From Bosea vaviloviae (GTDB lineage Bacteria; Pseudomonadota; Alphaproteobacteria; Rhizobiales; Beijerinckiaceae), in NCBI RefSeq assembly GCF_001741865.1, contig NZ_CP017147.1, positions 1,267,001 through 1,331,000 of the forward strand: 64,000 bases of DNA. The letters run 5' to 3'. The position numbers and the translations under genes are program-made. The notes under the pieces were generated by a model. It had not been told where the DNA came from and ran no database searches. It saw only the letters and a list, made by a program, of their open reading frames with translations. How positions within the stretch are numbered: position 1 is the stretch's first letter; each line of letters opens with the position of its first letter. This document shows positions 39,024 through 47,059 of this stretch, in pieces.

Positions 39024-40037
39024 TCATCCAAATTGTTCAGCGTGGCGTTGCGAAACTTCGTGCAGGAGCGGCTCGCCCCGGTGGAAGCGCAAGACCTCGC
39101 TGATTGCAAGATCGGCAAGGCGCCGGGTCTCATATCCCGCAGCACCTGCGACATGCGGCGTCACGAAGGCGTTCGGGAGCGACAGAAGAGGCGAATCCGG
39201 AGGCAGCGGCTCCGGCTCGGTAACGTCGAGGATAGCGGATATGCGGCCATCCCGCAGGGCCGCGATGAGAGCCTGCTGGTCGACCAGGCCACCGCGCGCC
39301 GTATTTACGAGTGTTGCGCCTTGCTTCATGTGGGCGAGAAACGCGGCATCGACGATACCGCGCGTCTCGTCGGTCAAAGGGGCGTGCAGGCTGATCACAT
39401 CCGACAGCGCCGCCAATTCGTCGCGATCGACGAGGCGTATATTGGCATCCGAGAACTCTTCAGCATTGGCATATGGATCGGCGAGCAGCACCGTCATGTC
39501 GAAGGGCGACAGCAGACGTAGGAGCTCCCTGCCAGTGCGCGACGCTCCCAGGATGCCGACGGTTGGGCCGTAGTTTCCGGGCGTATCGGGCGCCGTCCAT
39601 GGATACCGGTGCGGCCGGCCCTTATCGCGATAGAATTCCCTGGTGGCCAGAACCTGCTTGTTGGCCCAGAGAATCGCTGCGAGCGCGTACTCCGCGACCG
39701 GCCGCGCATTTGCAGCCGCTGCCGAGGATATGCGAATCCCCCGCGACCAGAAGCACGGCGAGACGATCGGCTTCACGGCCGACCCCGTATGCGCGACGAA
39801 GCGGAGCTTCGGCATACGGTCGAGAAGTGGTTCGTCGAGGGGCGGGCATCCCCAACCCGCAATGACGAGCTCGATCTCGGCCAGAACCGAGTCCGGGAGA
39901 TCCCCGGGCGCGGCGGCCGGCTCCGCCGTCAGGAGGCGGAAGGCTGCGAGCCCGTTCCGCTGTGCGTCGCCCATCATGTCTGGCGCACGCACCCGGTCGT
40001 AGAAGAGCGCTAGCCCGGGCCCTGTCGCCGGCGTCAT
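39024..40037 (-). CDS. D-isomer-specific 2-hydroxyacid dehydrogenase
   Basis: The protein has 337 residues. The Rossmann motif GILGASRTGRELL is near residue 155. The substrate/catalytic region contains LHAPLTDETRGIVD and the Arg/Glu/His set is suggested by NTARGGLVDQQAL and VTPHVAGAAGYE (catalytic His). It interconverts 2-oxo and 2-hydroxy acids with NAD(P)H. It is the last gene of the IclR-headed operon and starts inside the stop of the isomerase gene (4-nt overlap). Substrate unknown; phosphoglycerate or glyoxylate-type activity is possible but unproved. Confidence 0.88.
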   Translation of the reverse strand: MTPATGPGLALFYDRVRAPDMMGDAQRNGLAAFRLLTAEPAAAPGDLPDSVLAEIELVIAGWGCPPLDEPLLDRMPKLRFVAHTGSAVKPIVSPCFWSRGIRISSAAAANARPVAEYALAAILWANKQVLATREFYRDKGRPHRYPWTAPDTPGNYGPTVGILGASRTGRELLRLLSPFDMTVLLADPYANAEEFSDANIRLVDRDELAALSDVISLHAPLTDETRGIVDAAFLAHMKQGATLVNTARGGLVDQQALIAALRDGRISAILDVTEPEPLPPDSPLLSLPNAFVTPHVAGAAGYETRRLADLAISEVLRFHRGEPLLHEVSQRHAEQFG

Positions 40038-40870
40038 GCCGTTGCGGCCTTCAGCATCGCCCGCAGAGCGTCGCGCGAGCGCGCCAGCCCCTCCTCGGCC
40101 GGTGGAAGCTGGTCAGGAAACCATCGCCGCTCGTATTCGAGGCTGAGGCTGCCTCGATAACTGTCGCGCACCAGGGCGCCGATGATGCCGGGCCAGGGCA
40201 CGAGGCCGTCGCCCACCGCTACGGCGTGGCGTTCGCCGGCCTCGTCAAATCGAAAATCCTTGACGTGCACATGGCGTATCGGCCCCTGCAAGGCATATCC
40301 GTCCGGAAAGGCTTCGGCCTCCATGACGTCGAGATTAGCCTGGTCGTAGAGGATGCCGTAGGCCGGATGGTCGATCGCCCGCAGGGCCCGCATCGTCAGG
40401 CCCGCCGAAAGCGCCATCGTGTCCATGTGATTTTCCAGGCAGAGCGTGATGCCCTGCCGCGCCGCAACATCGCCGAGCTGCCGGCACGGCCCTACCATCC
40501 GCGCAAGAGCCGCTTCGACATCCTCCAGCGGCACTTGCGCGCCGGCGAAGATGCGCACGACCTCGCAGCCGAGCTCGGCGGCAAGCGCGATCACATGGCT
40601 CAGTTCCGCGACGGCTTGCTGCCGCGCGTCGGCGTCGACCGCGTTCATGCCCTTGGCATAAGGTGTCAGCGTCAGGATTTTCGTGCCGACGGCTGCAGCT
40701 TGCGCGGCCAGCCGGCGCGCATCGGCGAATGTGGCCTCGGGCGGCAAGGCACAGCGATAGCCGGCCTGGCAGATCAGCTCGACGCCGTCGAGGCCGAGCT
40801 CTTCGGCGAGTGCCAGCGCGCCCTCCGGATCACGGTCCGGACATGCCATGGAATGCATCAGGATGCGCAT
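40034..40870 (-). CDS. Sugar phosphate isomerase/epimerase (AP2Ec TIM-barrel family)
   Basis: From the ATG at 40870 the protein has 278 residues; ATGs at 40882 and 40900 are also in frame. The barrel starts MRILMHSMACPDRD and includes LCLENHMDTM (metal Glu), YDQANLDVM and HVHVKDFRFDEAG, the metal-ligand pattern of xylose-isomerase-like proteins such as IolE, IolI and Hyi. It likely isomerises a keto-sugar or keto-acid. The stop is coupled by 4 nt to the dehydrogenase, and the Gfo/Idh/MocA gene ends 39 nt upstream. Confidence 0.88.
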   Translation of the reverse strand: MRILMHSMACPDRDPEGALALAEELGLDGVELICQAGYRCALPPEATFADARRLAAQAAAVGTKILTLTPYAKGMNAVDADARQQAVAELSHVIALAAELGCEVVRIFAGAQVPLEDVEAALARMVGPCRQLGDVAARQGITLCLENHMDTMALSAGLTMRALRAIDHPAYGILYDQANLDVMEAEAFPDGYALQGPIRHVHVKDFRFDEAGERHAVAVGDGLVPWPGIIGALVRDSYRGSLSLEYERRWFPDQLPPAEEGLARSRDALRAMLKAATA

Positions 40871-40909
40871 CGCGTTTCTCATTTCACCGGATGCGGCCAT
40901 GCCGGCCGG

Positions 40910-41887
40910 TCATTGCCATTGGGGGACGCGCGCCTCGGCGCCGTCGGCCGCGGCCGAACGCTCTGCGGCATCGATCACGGCCTGGGCACGCAGCCCGTCG
41001 CGGCCCGTCACGGGGGGCGATTCGCGTGCCGCAAGGGCTTCCGTGAAGGCCTTCAGTTCCGCCGCAAAAGCATCGACCGGTGCAAGTGCGTGTGTCCGTG
41101 AGCCATCGGCTGTGACGGTGAGGAGGAGATCGGAGCGCTTGCCGAGAACATATCCGCGCTCGCCGACGATCTGGAATACGACGTCCTCTCGACCCGCCAC
41201 GTCGGGATAGTCAGCGAGATAACCACCCTGGATGCGGGCCTCGACGCGCTCGCCGAAATTGATGTCGATGAAGGCCTTGTCTTCGCCGGCGCGACCGATC
41301 TCGCGATCGGTCCGGGCGCGCACGGCGCAGGGGTCGGCATCCAGCACCCAGCCTGCGAGATCGATCATGTGCACGAGCATGTCCCTGAGCACGCCGATGT
41401 CGGCGTACCAGATCCGCTCGCCTGGTGGCGTGGGCTGGTAGAACGAGAACGTGGCGTAGCGCGGCCGCCCGATCAGGCCTTCGGCGATCAGCCGGCGCGC
41501 CGTAGCAAAAACCGTCTCGAAACGCATCTTGAAGCCGAAACCGAGCGCGAGGCCCGCAGCCTCCATGGCGGCGGCCATCTCGCGGCCCTCGTCGAGGGTC
41601 ACCGCCATCGGCTTCTCCAGGAAGACGTGCACGCCCGCCGCCGCGCAATCCATGACCGCGCCGTGGTGATGCGGGGTGGGGCTGCAGATGCAGGCGACAT
41701 GGATACCGCCCGCGCGCAGCAGATCGCGATGACCCTGATATGCCGCCCCGCCCGCCGCCACGGTACGCGCGCGTTCGAGATCCGGATCGCTCGCCGCGAC
41801 GATCTCATGGCCGAGTGCGGCCAGGCGATCGGCGTGGATGCGCCCGATCATGCCGCATCCGATGATCGCGATCCGCAACGGAACCAT
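40910..41887 (-). CDS. Gfo/Idh/MocA family sugar dehydrogenase
   Basis: From the ATG at 41887 it has 325 residues. The NAD-binding start RIAIIGCGMIGRIHAD and the family signature FLEKPMAVTLDEG (with the EKP lysine) are clear. The C-terminal sheet domain contains GVLRDMLVHMIDLAGW, whose Asp/His are the usual active-site pair. Such enzymes oxidise sugars, inositols or sugar acids. The ATG is only 2 nt after the permease stop, so translation is coupled. An ORF extension to 42103 is antisense-like to the permease and rejected. Confidence 0.9.
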   Translation of the reverse strand: MVPLRIAIIGCGMIGRIHADRLAALGHEIVAASDPDLERARTVAAGGAAYQGHRDLLRAGGIHVACICSPTPHHHGAVMDCAAAGVHVFLEKPMAVTLDEGREMAAAMEAAGLALGFGFKMRFETVFATARRLIAEGLIGRPRYATFSFYQPTPPGERIWYADIGVLRDMLVHMIDLAGWVLDADPCAVRARTDREIGRAGEDKAFIDINFGERVEARIQGGYLADYPDVAGREDVVFQIVGERGYVLGKRSDLLLTVTADGSRTHALAPVDAFAAELKAFTEALAARESPPVTGRDGLRAQAVIDAAERSAAADGAEARVPQWQ

Positions 41888-41889
41888 GC

Positions 41890-42744
41890 TCAGCCTTTCA
41901 CGGCCCCAGCCGTCAGACCGGCTGCCATGCGGTTCTGCACCGCGAGGAACAGGAGAAGCGTGGGAATGATCGCGAGCGTCGTCGCCGCCATCGCGGTTCC
42001 CCATTGGGCGAATTCGCCGCCGACGAGGCTGTAGAGGCCGACCGAGAGCGTACGCTGGTCGCCGGCGCCCAGGATGATCAGCGACAGCAGGAACTCGTTC
42101 CACGACGAGATGAAGGCGAACACCGCCACGGTCACGAGACCCGGTGCGACGAGCGGCAGGGTGATACGGAAGAACATCGTCAGGTTGCTGGCGCCGTCGA
42201 TCCGCGCCGCCTCCTCGAGTTCGACGGGCACGCGCCGAAAGAAGGAAATCAGCATCCAGGTCGAGAACGGGAAGGTGTAGGCGATGTGCACGAGCACGAG
42301 CCCGGCCTGCGTGTTCGCCAGCCCGACGAGATTGACGACCAGGAAGAGCGGGATCGCCACCAGAATGGGCGGAAAGATGTAGGCGATGAGCAGCAGCTTG
42401 GTCAGCGCACCCGAACCTCGGACCAGCCGGCGCGCCAGCACATAGGCCGCCATGGCGGCGATCGTCGTGCCGAGGATCGTGCTGGCCAGCGCGACGATGG
42501 CGCTGCTCTTGAGAAAGCTGAGGAACGGCGTGGAGGTGATGACGTCGCGATAGTTGTGAAAGCCGAGATCGTCGAGCGAGAAACTTGGCGGAAAGCGGTA
42601 GAGCGCCGCATAGCTCTTCAGGGACGAGAAGATCATCCAGGCGAGCGGGAACAGCGCCCAGGCGGCGAGCACTGCGAGAATAATGTAGGGCACGGCCAGC
42701 TTCAACAATGAGCCGGCGCGGGGGTGGGCAACGATGTCAGGCAT
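41890..42744 (-). CDS. Carbohydrate ABC transporter permease, MalG/CUT1 type
   Basis: The protein has 284 residues and about six membrane helices. The EAA loop ELEEAARIDGASNLTMFFRI is textbook CUT1. Residues around 12-35 form the first helix. It overlaps the upstream permease gene by 8 nt. With that protein it forms the inner-membrane channel fed by the binding protein at 45733. No MalK/UgpC-type ATPase is in this cluster. Confidence 0.94.
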   Translation of the reverse strand: MPDIVAHPRAGSLLKLAVPYIILAVLAAWALFPLAWMIFSSLKSYAALYRFPPSFSLDDLGFHNYRDVITSTPFLSFLKSSAIVALASTILGTTIAAMAAYVLARRLVRGSGALTKLLLIAYIFPPILVAIPLFLVVNLVGLANTQAGLVLVHIAYTFPFSTWMLISFFRRVPVELEEAARIDGASNLTMFFRITLPLVAPGLVTVAVFAFISSWNEFLLSLIILGAGDQRTLSVGLYSLVGGEFAQWGTAMAATTLAIIPTLLLFLAVQNRMAAGLTAGAVKG

Positions 42745-43627
42745 CGTCCTCCTCCCTGAGCAGCCGCAGGTAAAGCACGGTCGTGACGGTGAGGATGGCC
42801 AGCATCAGCACGGAAACGGCCGCCATCCGGCCGAGTTCGTATTGCGTCCAGCCGGTTTTGAACGCGTAGATCGGCAAGGTCGTCGTGGCATCGATGGGAC
42901 CACCGCCCGTCGTCAAATACGGGAACTCGAAATTGTTGAAGACCCAGATCGTACGCAGCGTCGCGAGCGTGGCGACGATGCCCTTCAGCCCCGGCAGCGT
43001 CACGTACAGGAACTCCTGCCAGGGAGAAGCGCCGTCCATACGAGCGGCCTCGTACAGCTCCTTCGGAATGGTCTGCAGGCCCGCGATCATGGCGACCATC
43101 ATGAAGGGGAAACCGAACCAGACATTCATGGCGATCAACGCCACCATCGCCGTCTCGGTCTCGCCAAGCCAGGCGTGCGGCATGCCGATCAGCCCGAGGA
43201 CCATCATGAAATAATTGGCGACGCCGTAGCTCGCATCGAGCATGTAGCGCCAGGCGAACGCCATGATGATCGCCGGAAAGGCCCAGGGCACGATCAACGC
43301 CATGCGCAGGAGCGATCGCCCGGCCGTGACCTTCTCGAGGCAAAGCGCCGCGACGAGCCCGACGAGAAGCTGGAGCGCGACCGACACGAAGGTCCAGACC
43401 AGCGTGCGAAACGTCGACGTCACGAATTCCGCGTCGGCCAGAACGAGGCGGAAATTCTCGAGCCCCGTGAACCGCCACCCCTCATAGATCAGATTGGCAT
43501 TGGTAAAGGCGGCGACGAGGTTCCAGACGACCGGATAGGCGACGATGCCGACGAGGCATAGCAGGCCGGGCAGGATGAACAGCAGCTGGAAGTGTCGGTC
43601 GAACGCCGCAAAAAGGCGCGTCGTCAT
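42737..43627 (-). CDS. Carbohydrate ABC transporter permease, MalF/UgpA type
   Basis: From the ATG at 43627 the protein has 296 residues and about six membrane helices. The first is FILPGLLCLVGIVAYPVVW, and the EAA loop is ELYEAARMDGASPWQEFLYV. In-frame starts up to 43753 lack family support. It partners the MalG-type protein, with which it overlaps by 8 nt. It begins about 150 nt after the DapA-like gene. Confidence 0.93.
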   Translation of the reverse strand: MTTRLFAAFDRHFQLLFILPGLLCLVGIVAYPVVWNLVAAFTNANLIYEGWRFTGLENFRLVLADAEFVTSTFRTLVWTFVSVALQLLVGLVAALCLEKVTAGRSLLRMALIVPWAFPAIIMAFAWRYMLDASYGVANYFMMVLGLIGMPHAWLGETETAMVALIAMNVWFGFPFMMVAMIAGLQTIPKELYEAARMDGASPWQEFLYVTLPGLKGIVATLATLRTIWVFNNFEFPYLTTGGGPIDATTTLPIYAFKTGWTQYELGRMAAVSVLMLAILTVTTVLYLRLLREEDDA

Positions 43628-43778
43628 GCGCTGGCCGGACGCTGATGCCCGATGATGTCCCGAGGACAAGGCGGTTACCATTGCCGCCTTCCGCTTCGCG
43701 CTTGTGGCTGGCACCGGTCCGACGACCATGTTCGGTCTGGCTTTGGGGCGCATTGCCCGCTTCTGGTGTCGGACACTC

Positions 43779-44714
43779 TCATGGAATGAGGCCAGCCTCG
43801 CGCCCGAGGCGCGCGATGACTTCGCGCTCCTCGCTTGAAATGCCGAGCTGCGGCCTGCGCACCGCCGCGTGATCGATCACGCCCTGCATCACCAGGAGCT
43901 CCTTCATGCGTGGTCGGAAGTCGCGGATCGGTGGGCGCCAGCAATAACGGGCGAGCGGCGCCAGCCGCGACCAGATCGCAAAGCCCTTCGCGGTGTCGCC
44001 GGCGCGATGGGCGCGCTGCATGTCGACCAGCTCGGCGACTGCCGTACCGGCAAAACCGATCAGCGCGCCGCCACAGCCCATCAACATCGCCTCATAGATG
44101 AACGTATCGCTGCCCGTGAGAATGCCGATCGGTCGTTCCAGGCGCGAAATACTTTCCACGGCCTGGATCGTCTGATTGGCGTCGAACGACGATTCCTTGA
44201 TCGCGATGACCTCATCGATGCTGGCGAGCGCCGTGAGCATGTCGCCGGAATAGTCCGGACCCCATCCACGCGGGAACTGGAATGCGATCAGCGGCACTCT
44301 GAGCGCCTGCGCGATGTCGCCATGGAAGCGGCGGATCATCTCCGCCGGGATCGGCGAGCCGATGAAGACCGGCATGGGCGGGAAGACGCAGAAGCCTTCG
44401 GCGCCGGCCGCCAGCAGGTCGCGGCCATGGGCGATCATCGCCTCCGTCGAGCCTCCGATCAGCCCGCTCAGCAGCGGCACACGGCCGGCATTGACCTCGG
44501 CGCAGACGCGCATCACCTCGACGCGCTCTTCGGCGGTCAGAGCGGGTCCTTCGGCCGCATCCATATTGACTGCGACCGCATCGGGCTTCTGCGAGACGAT
44601 CCAGTCGGTATAGCGGCGTAGCGAGGCCCAATCGATCGCGCCGTCCGGAAGCATCGGCATGAACGGCGCCGAAATCAGGCCGCTGAACGGGCGCGCGAGG
44701 CGGGAGGCGACCAT
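43779..44714 (-). CDS. Dihydrodipicolinate synthase-family lyase/aldolase, divergent active site
   Basis: From the ATG at 44714 (ribosome site GGAGA, 5-nt spacing) it has 311 residues. The TIM barrel start (SGLISAPFMPMLPDGAIDW) and the Schiff-base lysine in VIAIKESSFDANQ identify the class I DapA/NAL family. However, the usual G-T-T-G-E is replaced by NMDAAEGPALT, and the PYY tyrosine motif by PPMPVFIGSP. It is therefore unlikely to be DapA. The gene is the second in the IclR-headed operon, 15 nt after iclR. A pyruvate- or 2-oxo-acid-producing retro-aldolase is a reasonable guess. Confidence 0.85.
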   Translation of the reverse strand: MVASRLARPFSGLISAPFMPMLPDGAIDWASLRRYTDWIVSQKPDAVAVNMDAAEGPALTAEERVEVMRVCAEVNAGRVPLLSGLIGGSTEAMIAHGRDLLAAGAEGFCVFPPMPVFIGSPIPAEMIRRFHGDIAQALRVPLIAFQFPRGWGPDYSGDMLTALASIDEVIAIKESSFDANQTIQAVESISRLERPIGILTGSDTFIYEAMLMGCGGALIGFAGTAVAELVDMQRAHRAGDTAKGFAIWSRLAPLARYCWRPPIRDFRPRMKELLVMQGVIDHAAVRRPQLGISSEEREVIARLGREAGLIP

Positions 44715-44729
44715 CGATATCTCCAATGT

Positions 44730-45533
44730 TCAGGCAGTGGCCGCGCGGGCCAACGGAGAGAAGAAGTCGGAGCCGATGCTGGTCTGCGAAAGCTCTCGCG
44801 CCGCACCCACAAGGCTCTGAGACAGCTGGCGCATGCGCGTTTCGGTCAGGCGGAAGCTCGGGCCCGCGATGCTGACCGTGCCGATCGCCTGTCCGCTGGC
44901 CGACGACATGATCGCGCAGGCCATCGCCGAAGCGCCGACCGCGGCGCTTTCCACCACCATCGCGTAGCCATCGGCCCTGGTCTTGTTCAGCCGCCGCTGC
45001 AGAACGGCCACGGTGCGCGGTGCGTTGGGACCGTATTGCGCCGCATGCTCCAGCCCCGATGCAATCGCGATAGCCATCGCCTGCCGATCATCGAGCGTCG
45101 CGAGCCAGGCCTGCCCCGTCGCCGTGCAGAACAGGGTCGGATGCCCGCCCATCTCAGGATCGTAGCGCATGCCGGATCGCGCGCCCTGCGCCTTCGCAAC
45201 CCAGGTCATGGTGTTGCCGTCCACGACAGCCAGGCGCACGAGCTCGCTGCTTTCCCGCGCCAACTGGTCGAGCACGGGCTGCGCGACATCCACGACGCCG
45301 CTCGCCGCCAAATAGGAGAAACCGAGCGAGAGCAGCTTGGTGGTCAGCAGGTAGTGACCGGTCACGGGCTCCTGCCGCGTCAGGCCGAGTCGGCCGAGCT
45401 CGGAAAGCAGGCGATGCACCGCGCTTTTCGGGACTTCAAGTTCATCCGCCAATTGCTGCAGCGGCAGGCCGCTGCGCGCCGCACTCAGCAGTGCGAGCAG
45501 GTTGAAGGTGCGTTCCAGAAGACTGCCGGCCAT
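44730..45533 (-). CDS. IclR-family transcriptional regulator
   Basis: The protein has 267 residues. The winged helix at the N-terminus (LPLQQLADELEVPKSAVHRL) and the effector-binding IclR domain (about 85-250, with QAWLATLDD and GASAMACAIMS) are complete. It heads a minus-strand operon of seven genes and is divergent from a binding protein/oxidoreductase operon. Two matching palindromes flank the two promoters between them, so it probably controls both and itself. The effector is likely the imported compound or a product. Confidence 0.93.
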   Translation of the reverse strand: MAGSLLERTFNLLALLSAARSGLPLQQLADELEVPKSAVHRLLSELGRLGLTRQEPVTGHYLLTTKLLSLGFSYLAASGVVDVAQPVLDQLARESSELVRLAVVDGNTMTWVAKAQGARSGMRYDPEMGGHPTLFCTATGQAWLATLDDRQAMAIAIASGLEHAAQYGPNAPRTVAVLQRRLNKTRADGYAMVVESAAVGASAMACAIMSSASGQAIGTVSIAGPSFRLTETRMRQLSQSLVGAARELSQTSIGSDFFSPLARAATA

Positions 45534-45545
45534 TGATTGATTCCT

Positions 45546-45556
45546 GAACTGAGTTC
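45546..45556. promoter_or_regulatory. IclR operator candidate, copy 1 (iclR side)
   Basis: GAACTGAGTTC is a palindrome of two 5-bp arms around one base. It sits 12 nt before the iclR start codon and immediately downstream of the -10-like element of the minus-strand promoter. The same 11 bases recur at 45675. Confidence 0.65.
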
Positions 45557-45586
45557 TAGAAATCCAGAACGAAGGCCACGTGTCAA
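45557..45586 (-). promoter_or_regulatory. Predicted promoter of the iclR operon
   Basis: On the minus strand TTGACA (45586-45581) is a perfect -35, followed after 18 nt by TTTCTA (45562-45557) as a weak -10. The operator palindrome follows directly. Confidence 0.5.
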
Positions 45587-45641
45587 GCAGGGAAGGATTC
45601 AGATTCTTCAGTTTTTACAAATCAGTATTGAATCTCGCTTG

Positions 45642-45672
45642 TTGACATGCAGTCGGGCTTTAATGTTATTTT
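45642..45672 (+). promoter_or_regulatory. Predicted promoter of the binding-protein operon
   Basis: TTGACA (45642-45647) is a perfect -35. TATTTT at 45667-45672 with TG one base before it makes an extended -10, though the 19-nt spacer is long. The operator palindrome begins 2 nt further on, over the expected transcription start. Confidence 0.5.
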
Positions 45673-45674
45673 CG

Positions 45675-45685
45675 GAACTGAGTTC
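45675..45685. promoter_or_regulatory. IclR operator candidate, copy 2 (binding-protein side)
   Basis: This is an exact second copy of GAACTGAGTTC, 47 nt before the binding-protein ATG and placed over the likely transcription start. Its placement mirrors that of copy 1. Confidence 0.65.
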
Positions 45686-45732
45686 AAAAATTGAGAGATG
45701 CCGATCAGCATCCGATCAGGGAGGGACAGGAC

Positions 45733-47043
45733 ATGCGTCTTCAGGTTTCGCGACGGGCCTTGCTCAAGGGAGGTGCGGCCGCGGCCACCCTGTTCGCCGC
45801 TCCGGCGGTTCGCGCGCAGGGCGAGCGCAAGGTCGTCTTCTGGCACAGCTACACACAGAAGATTCGCTCCGACTTCATGCGCGGCGTCGCGGACCGCTTC
45901 CAGGCGGCCAATCCCGGCATCAAGGTCGAGATCGAGGTCATGTCATGGGCCGCCTTCGGGCAGCGCTGGCCGGCAGCGCGCGCCGCCAACGCCCTGCCCG
46001 ACGTCGCCATCACGCTCGGACGCAATGCCATCCCGATGTCGATCGCTGGCGCGCTCCACTCAACGGAGCCGGTGCTGAAGGCGCTTGGCGGACCCGAGGC
46101 CTTCATTCCCGGCCTGATTGAGAAGTCGTGCAAATTCAACGACGCCTATGTCAGCCTGCCGCACTACGTACACAGCTTCATCAACGTCTACCGGAAGGAC
46201 CGCCTCGCAGCCGCCGGCCTACCCGTCCCGGTGACCTGGGAGGATAATCTCAAGGCCGCGCTCGCGATGACGAAGCCGCCAGAGTATTACGGGAACATTC
46301 TGAAGCTCGCGAAGGACGACTATGCGGGCGCCGAGTTCCTGTGGTGCATGACCCAGTCGGCTGGCGGCCACTTCTACGATGCCAAGGGTCAGGTCCTGTT
46401 CGACAGCGAACCCGTTCGCCAGGCGGCCGAATGGCTCGCCGAGATCGGTCGCAAGACGAGCGGCCCCGGCATCGCCAATCTTCGCCTCGCCGACACGTTC
46501 AGCCTGGTGAACAGCGGCAAGCAGTCCATGTGCAACGATAGCGCCGCGATCATCGGTGTCGCGGCTCAGGACGCGCCGGACGTCGCCAGGAACCTCGACG
46601 CGACGCTGATGCCGAGCAAGGTGACCCCGGGCTATCAGACGAACCTGATCGCCGCGGTGCTGCCCAAGGGCAGGAACAGCGAGGACGCGCAGAAATTCCT
46701 CGCTTATCTCTTCGCCGAGGAGAGCTATATGCCCTTCCTCACGACGATCCCGCTCTTCATGTTCCCGGCCTATCGCAAGGCGGACATGAAGCGTTTCACC
46801 GACAATCCGGTGATCGCCGCCTATCCGAATGTGGTGAAGTCAACGCTCGACAGCGTCGAGCGCGGCGTCATGGCCGGCATGGATTTCGGCCTGAATCCGT
46901 TTGCGGCGCCGGTGCTGACCAGCGGTCTCATCGAGGACATGCTGCAGCGGATCATCCTCAACGACCGGCCGGTCAGGCAGGAAGTCGCCGCGACAGCGGA
47001 GAAGATGGACCGGCTGCTGCAATCGATCCGCTCCCGCCTCTGA
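45733..47043 (+). CDS. ABC transporter extracellular solute-binding protein, family 1 (CUT1 sugar type)
   Basis: From the ATG at 45733 the protein has 436 residues. A twin-arginine signal (SRRALLKGGAAAATLFAAPAV) ends near residue 30. The mature part starts KVVFWHSYTQKIRS, like sugar and glycerol-phosphate binding proteins. It lies opposite the two CUT1 permease genes under the same predicted IclR control, so it is their binding partner. It is the first gene of a three-gene operon with the GMC and SDR oxidoreductases (16 nt to the next). Confidence 0.92.
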   Translation: MRLQVSRRALLKGGAAAATLFAAPAVRAQGERKVVFWHSYTQKIRSDFMRGVADRFQAANPGIKVEIEVMSWAAFGQRWPAARAANALPDVAITLGRNAIPMSIAGALHSTEPVLKALGGPEAFIPGLIEKSCKFNDAYVSLPHYVHSFINVYRKDRLAAAGLPVPVTWEDNLKAALAMTKPPEYYGNILKLAKDDYAGAEFLWCMTQSAGGHFYDAKGQVLFDSEPVRQAAEWLAEIGRKTSGPGIANLRLADTFSLVNSGKQSMCNDSAAIIGVAAQDAPDVARNLDATLMPSKVTPGYQTNLIAAVLPKGRNSEDAQKFLAYLFAEESYMPFLTTIPLFMFPAYRKADMKRFTDNPVIAAYPNVVKSTLDSVERGVMAGMDFGLNPFAAPVLTSGLIEDMLQRIILNDRPVRQEVAATAEKMDRLLQSIRSRL

Positions 47044-47059
47044 AGCGGCCGGGCCAGTC

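Noticed and set aside
43779..44714. Annotation of the DapA-family gene as dihydrodipicolinate synthase
   Set aside because: The Thr-Thr and Tyr motifs needed for that reaction are missing.
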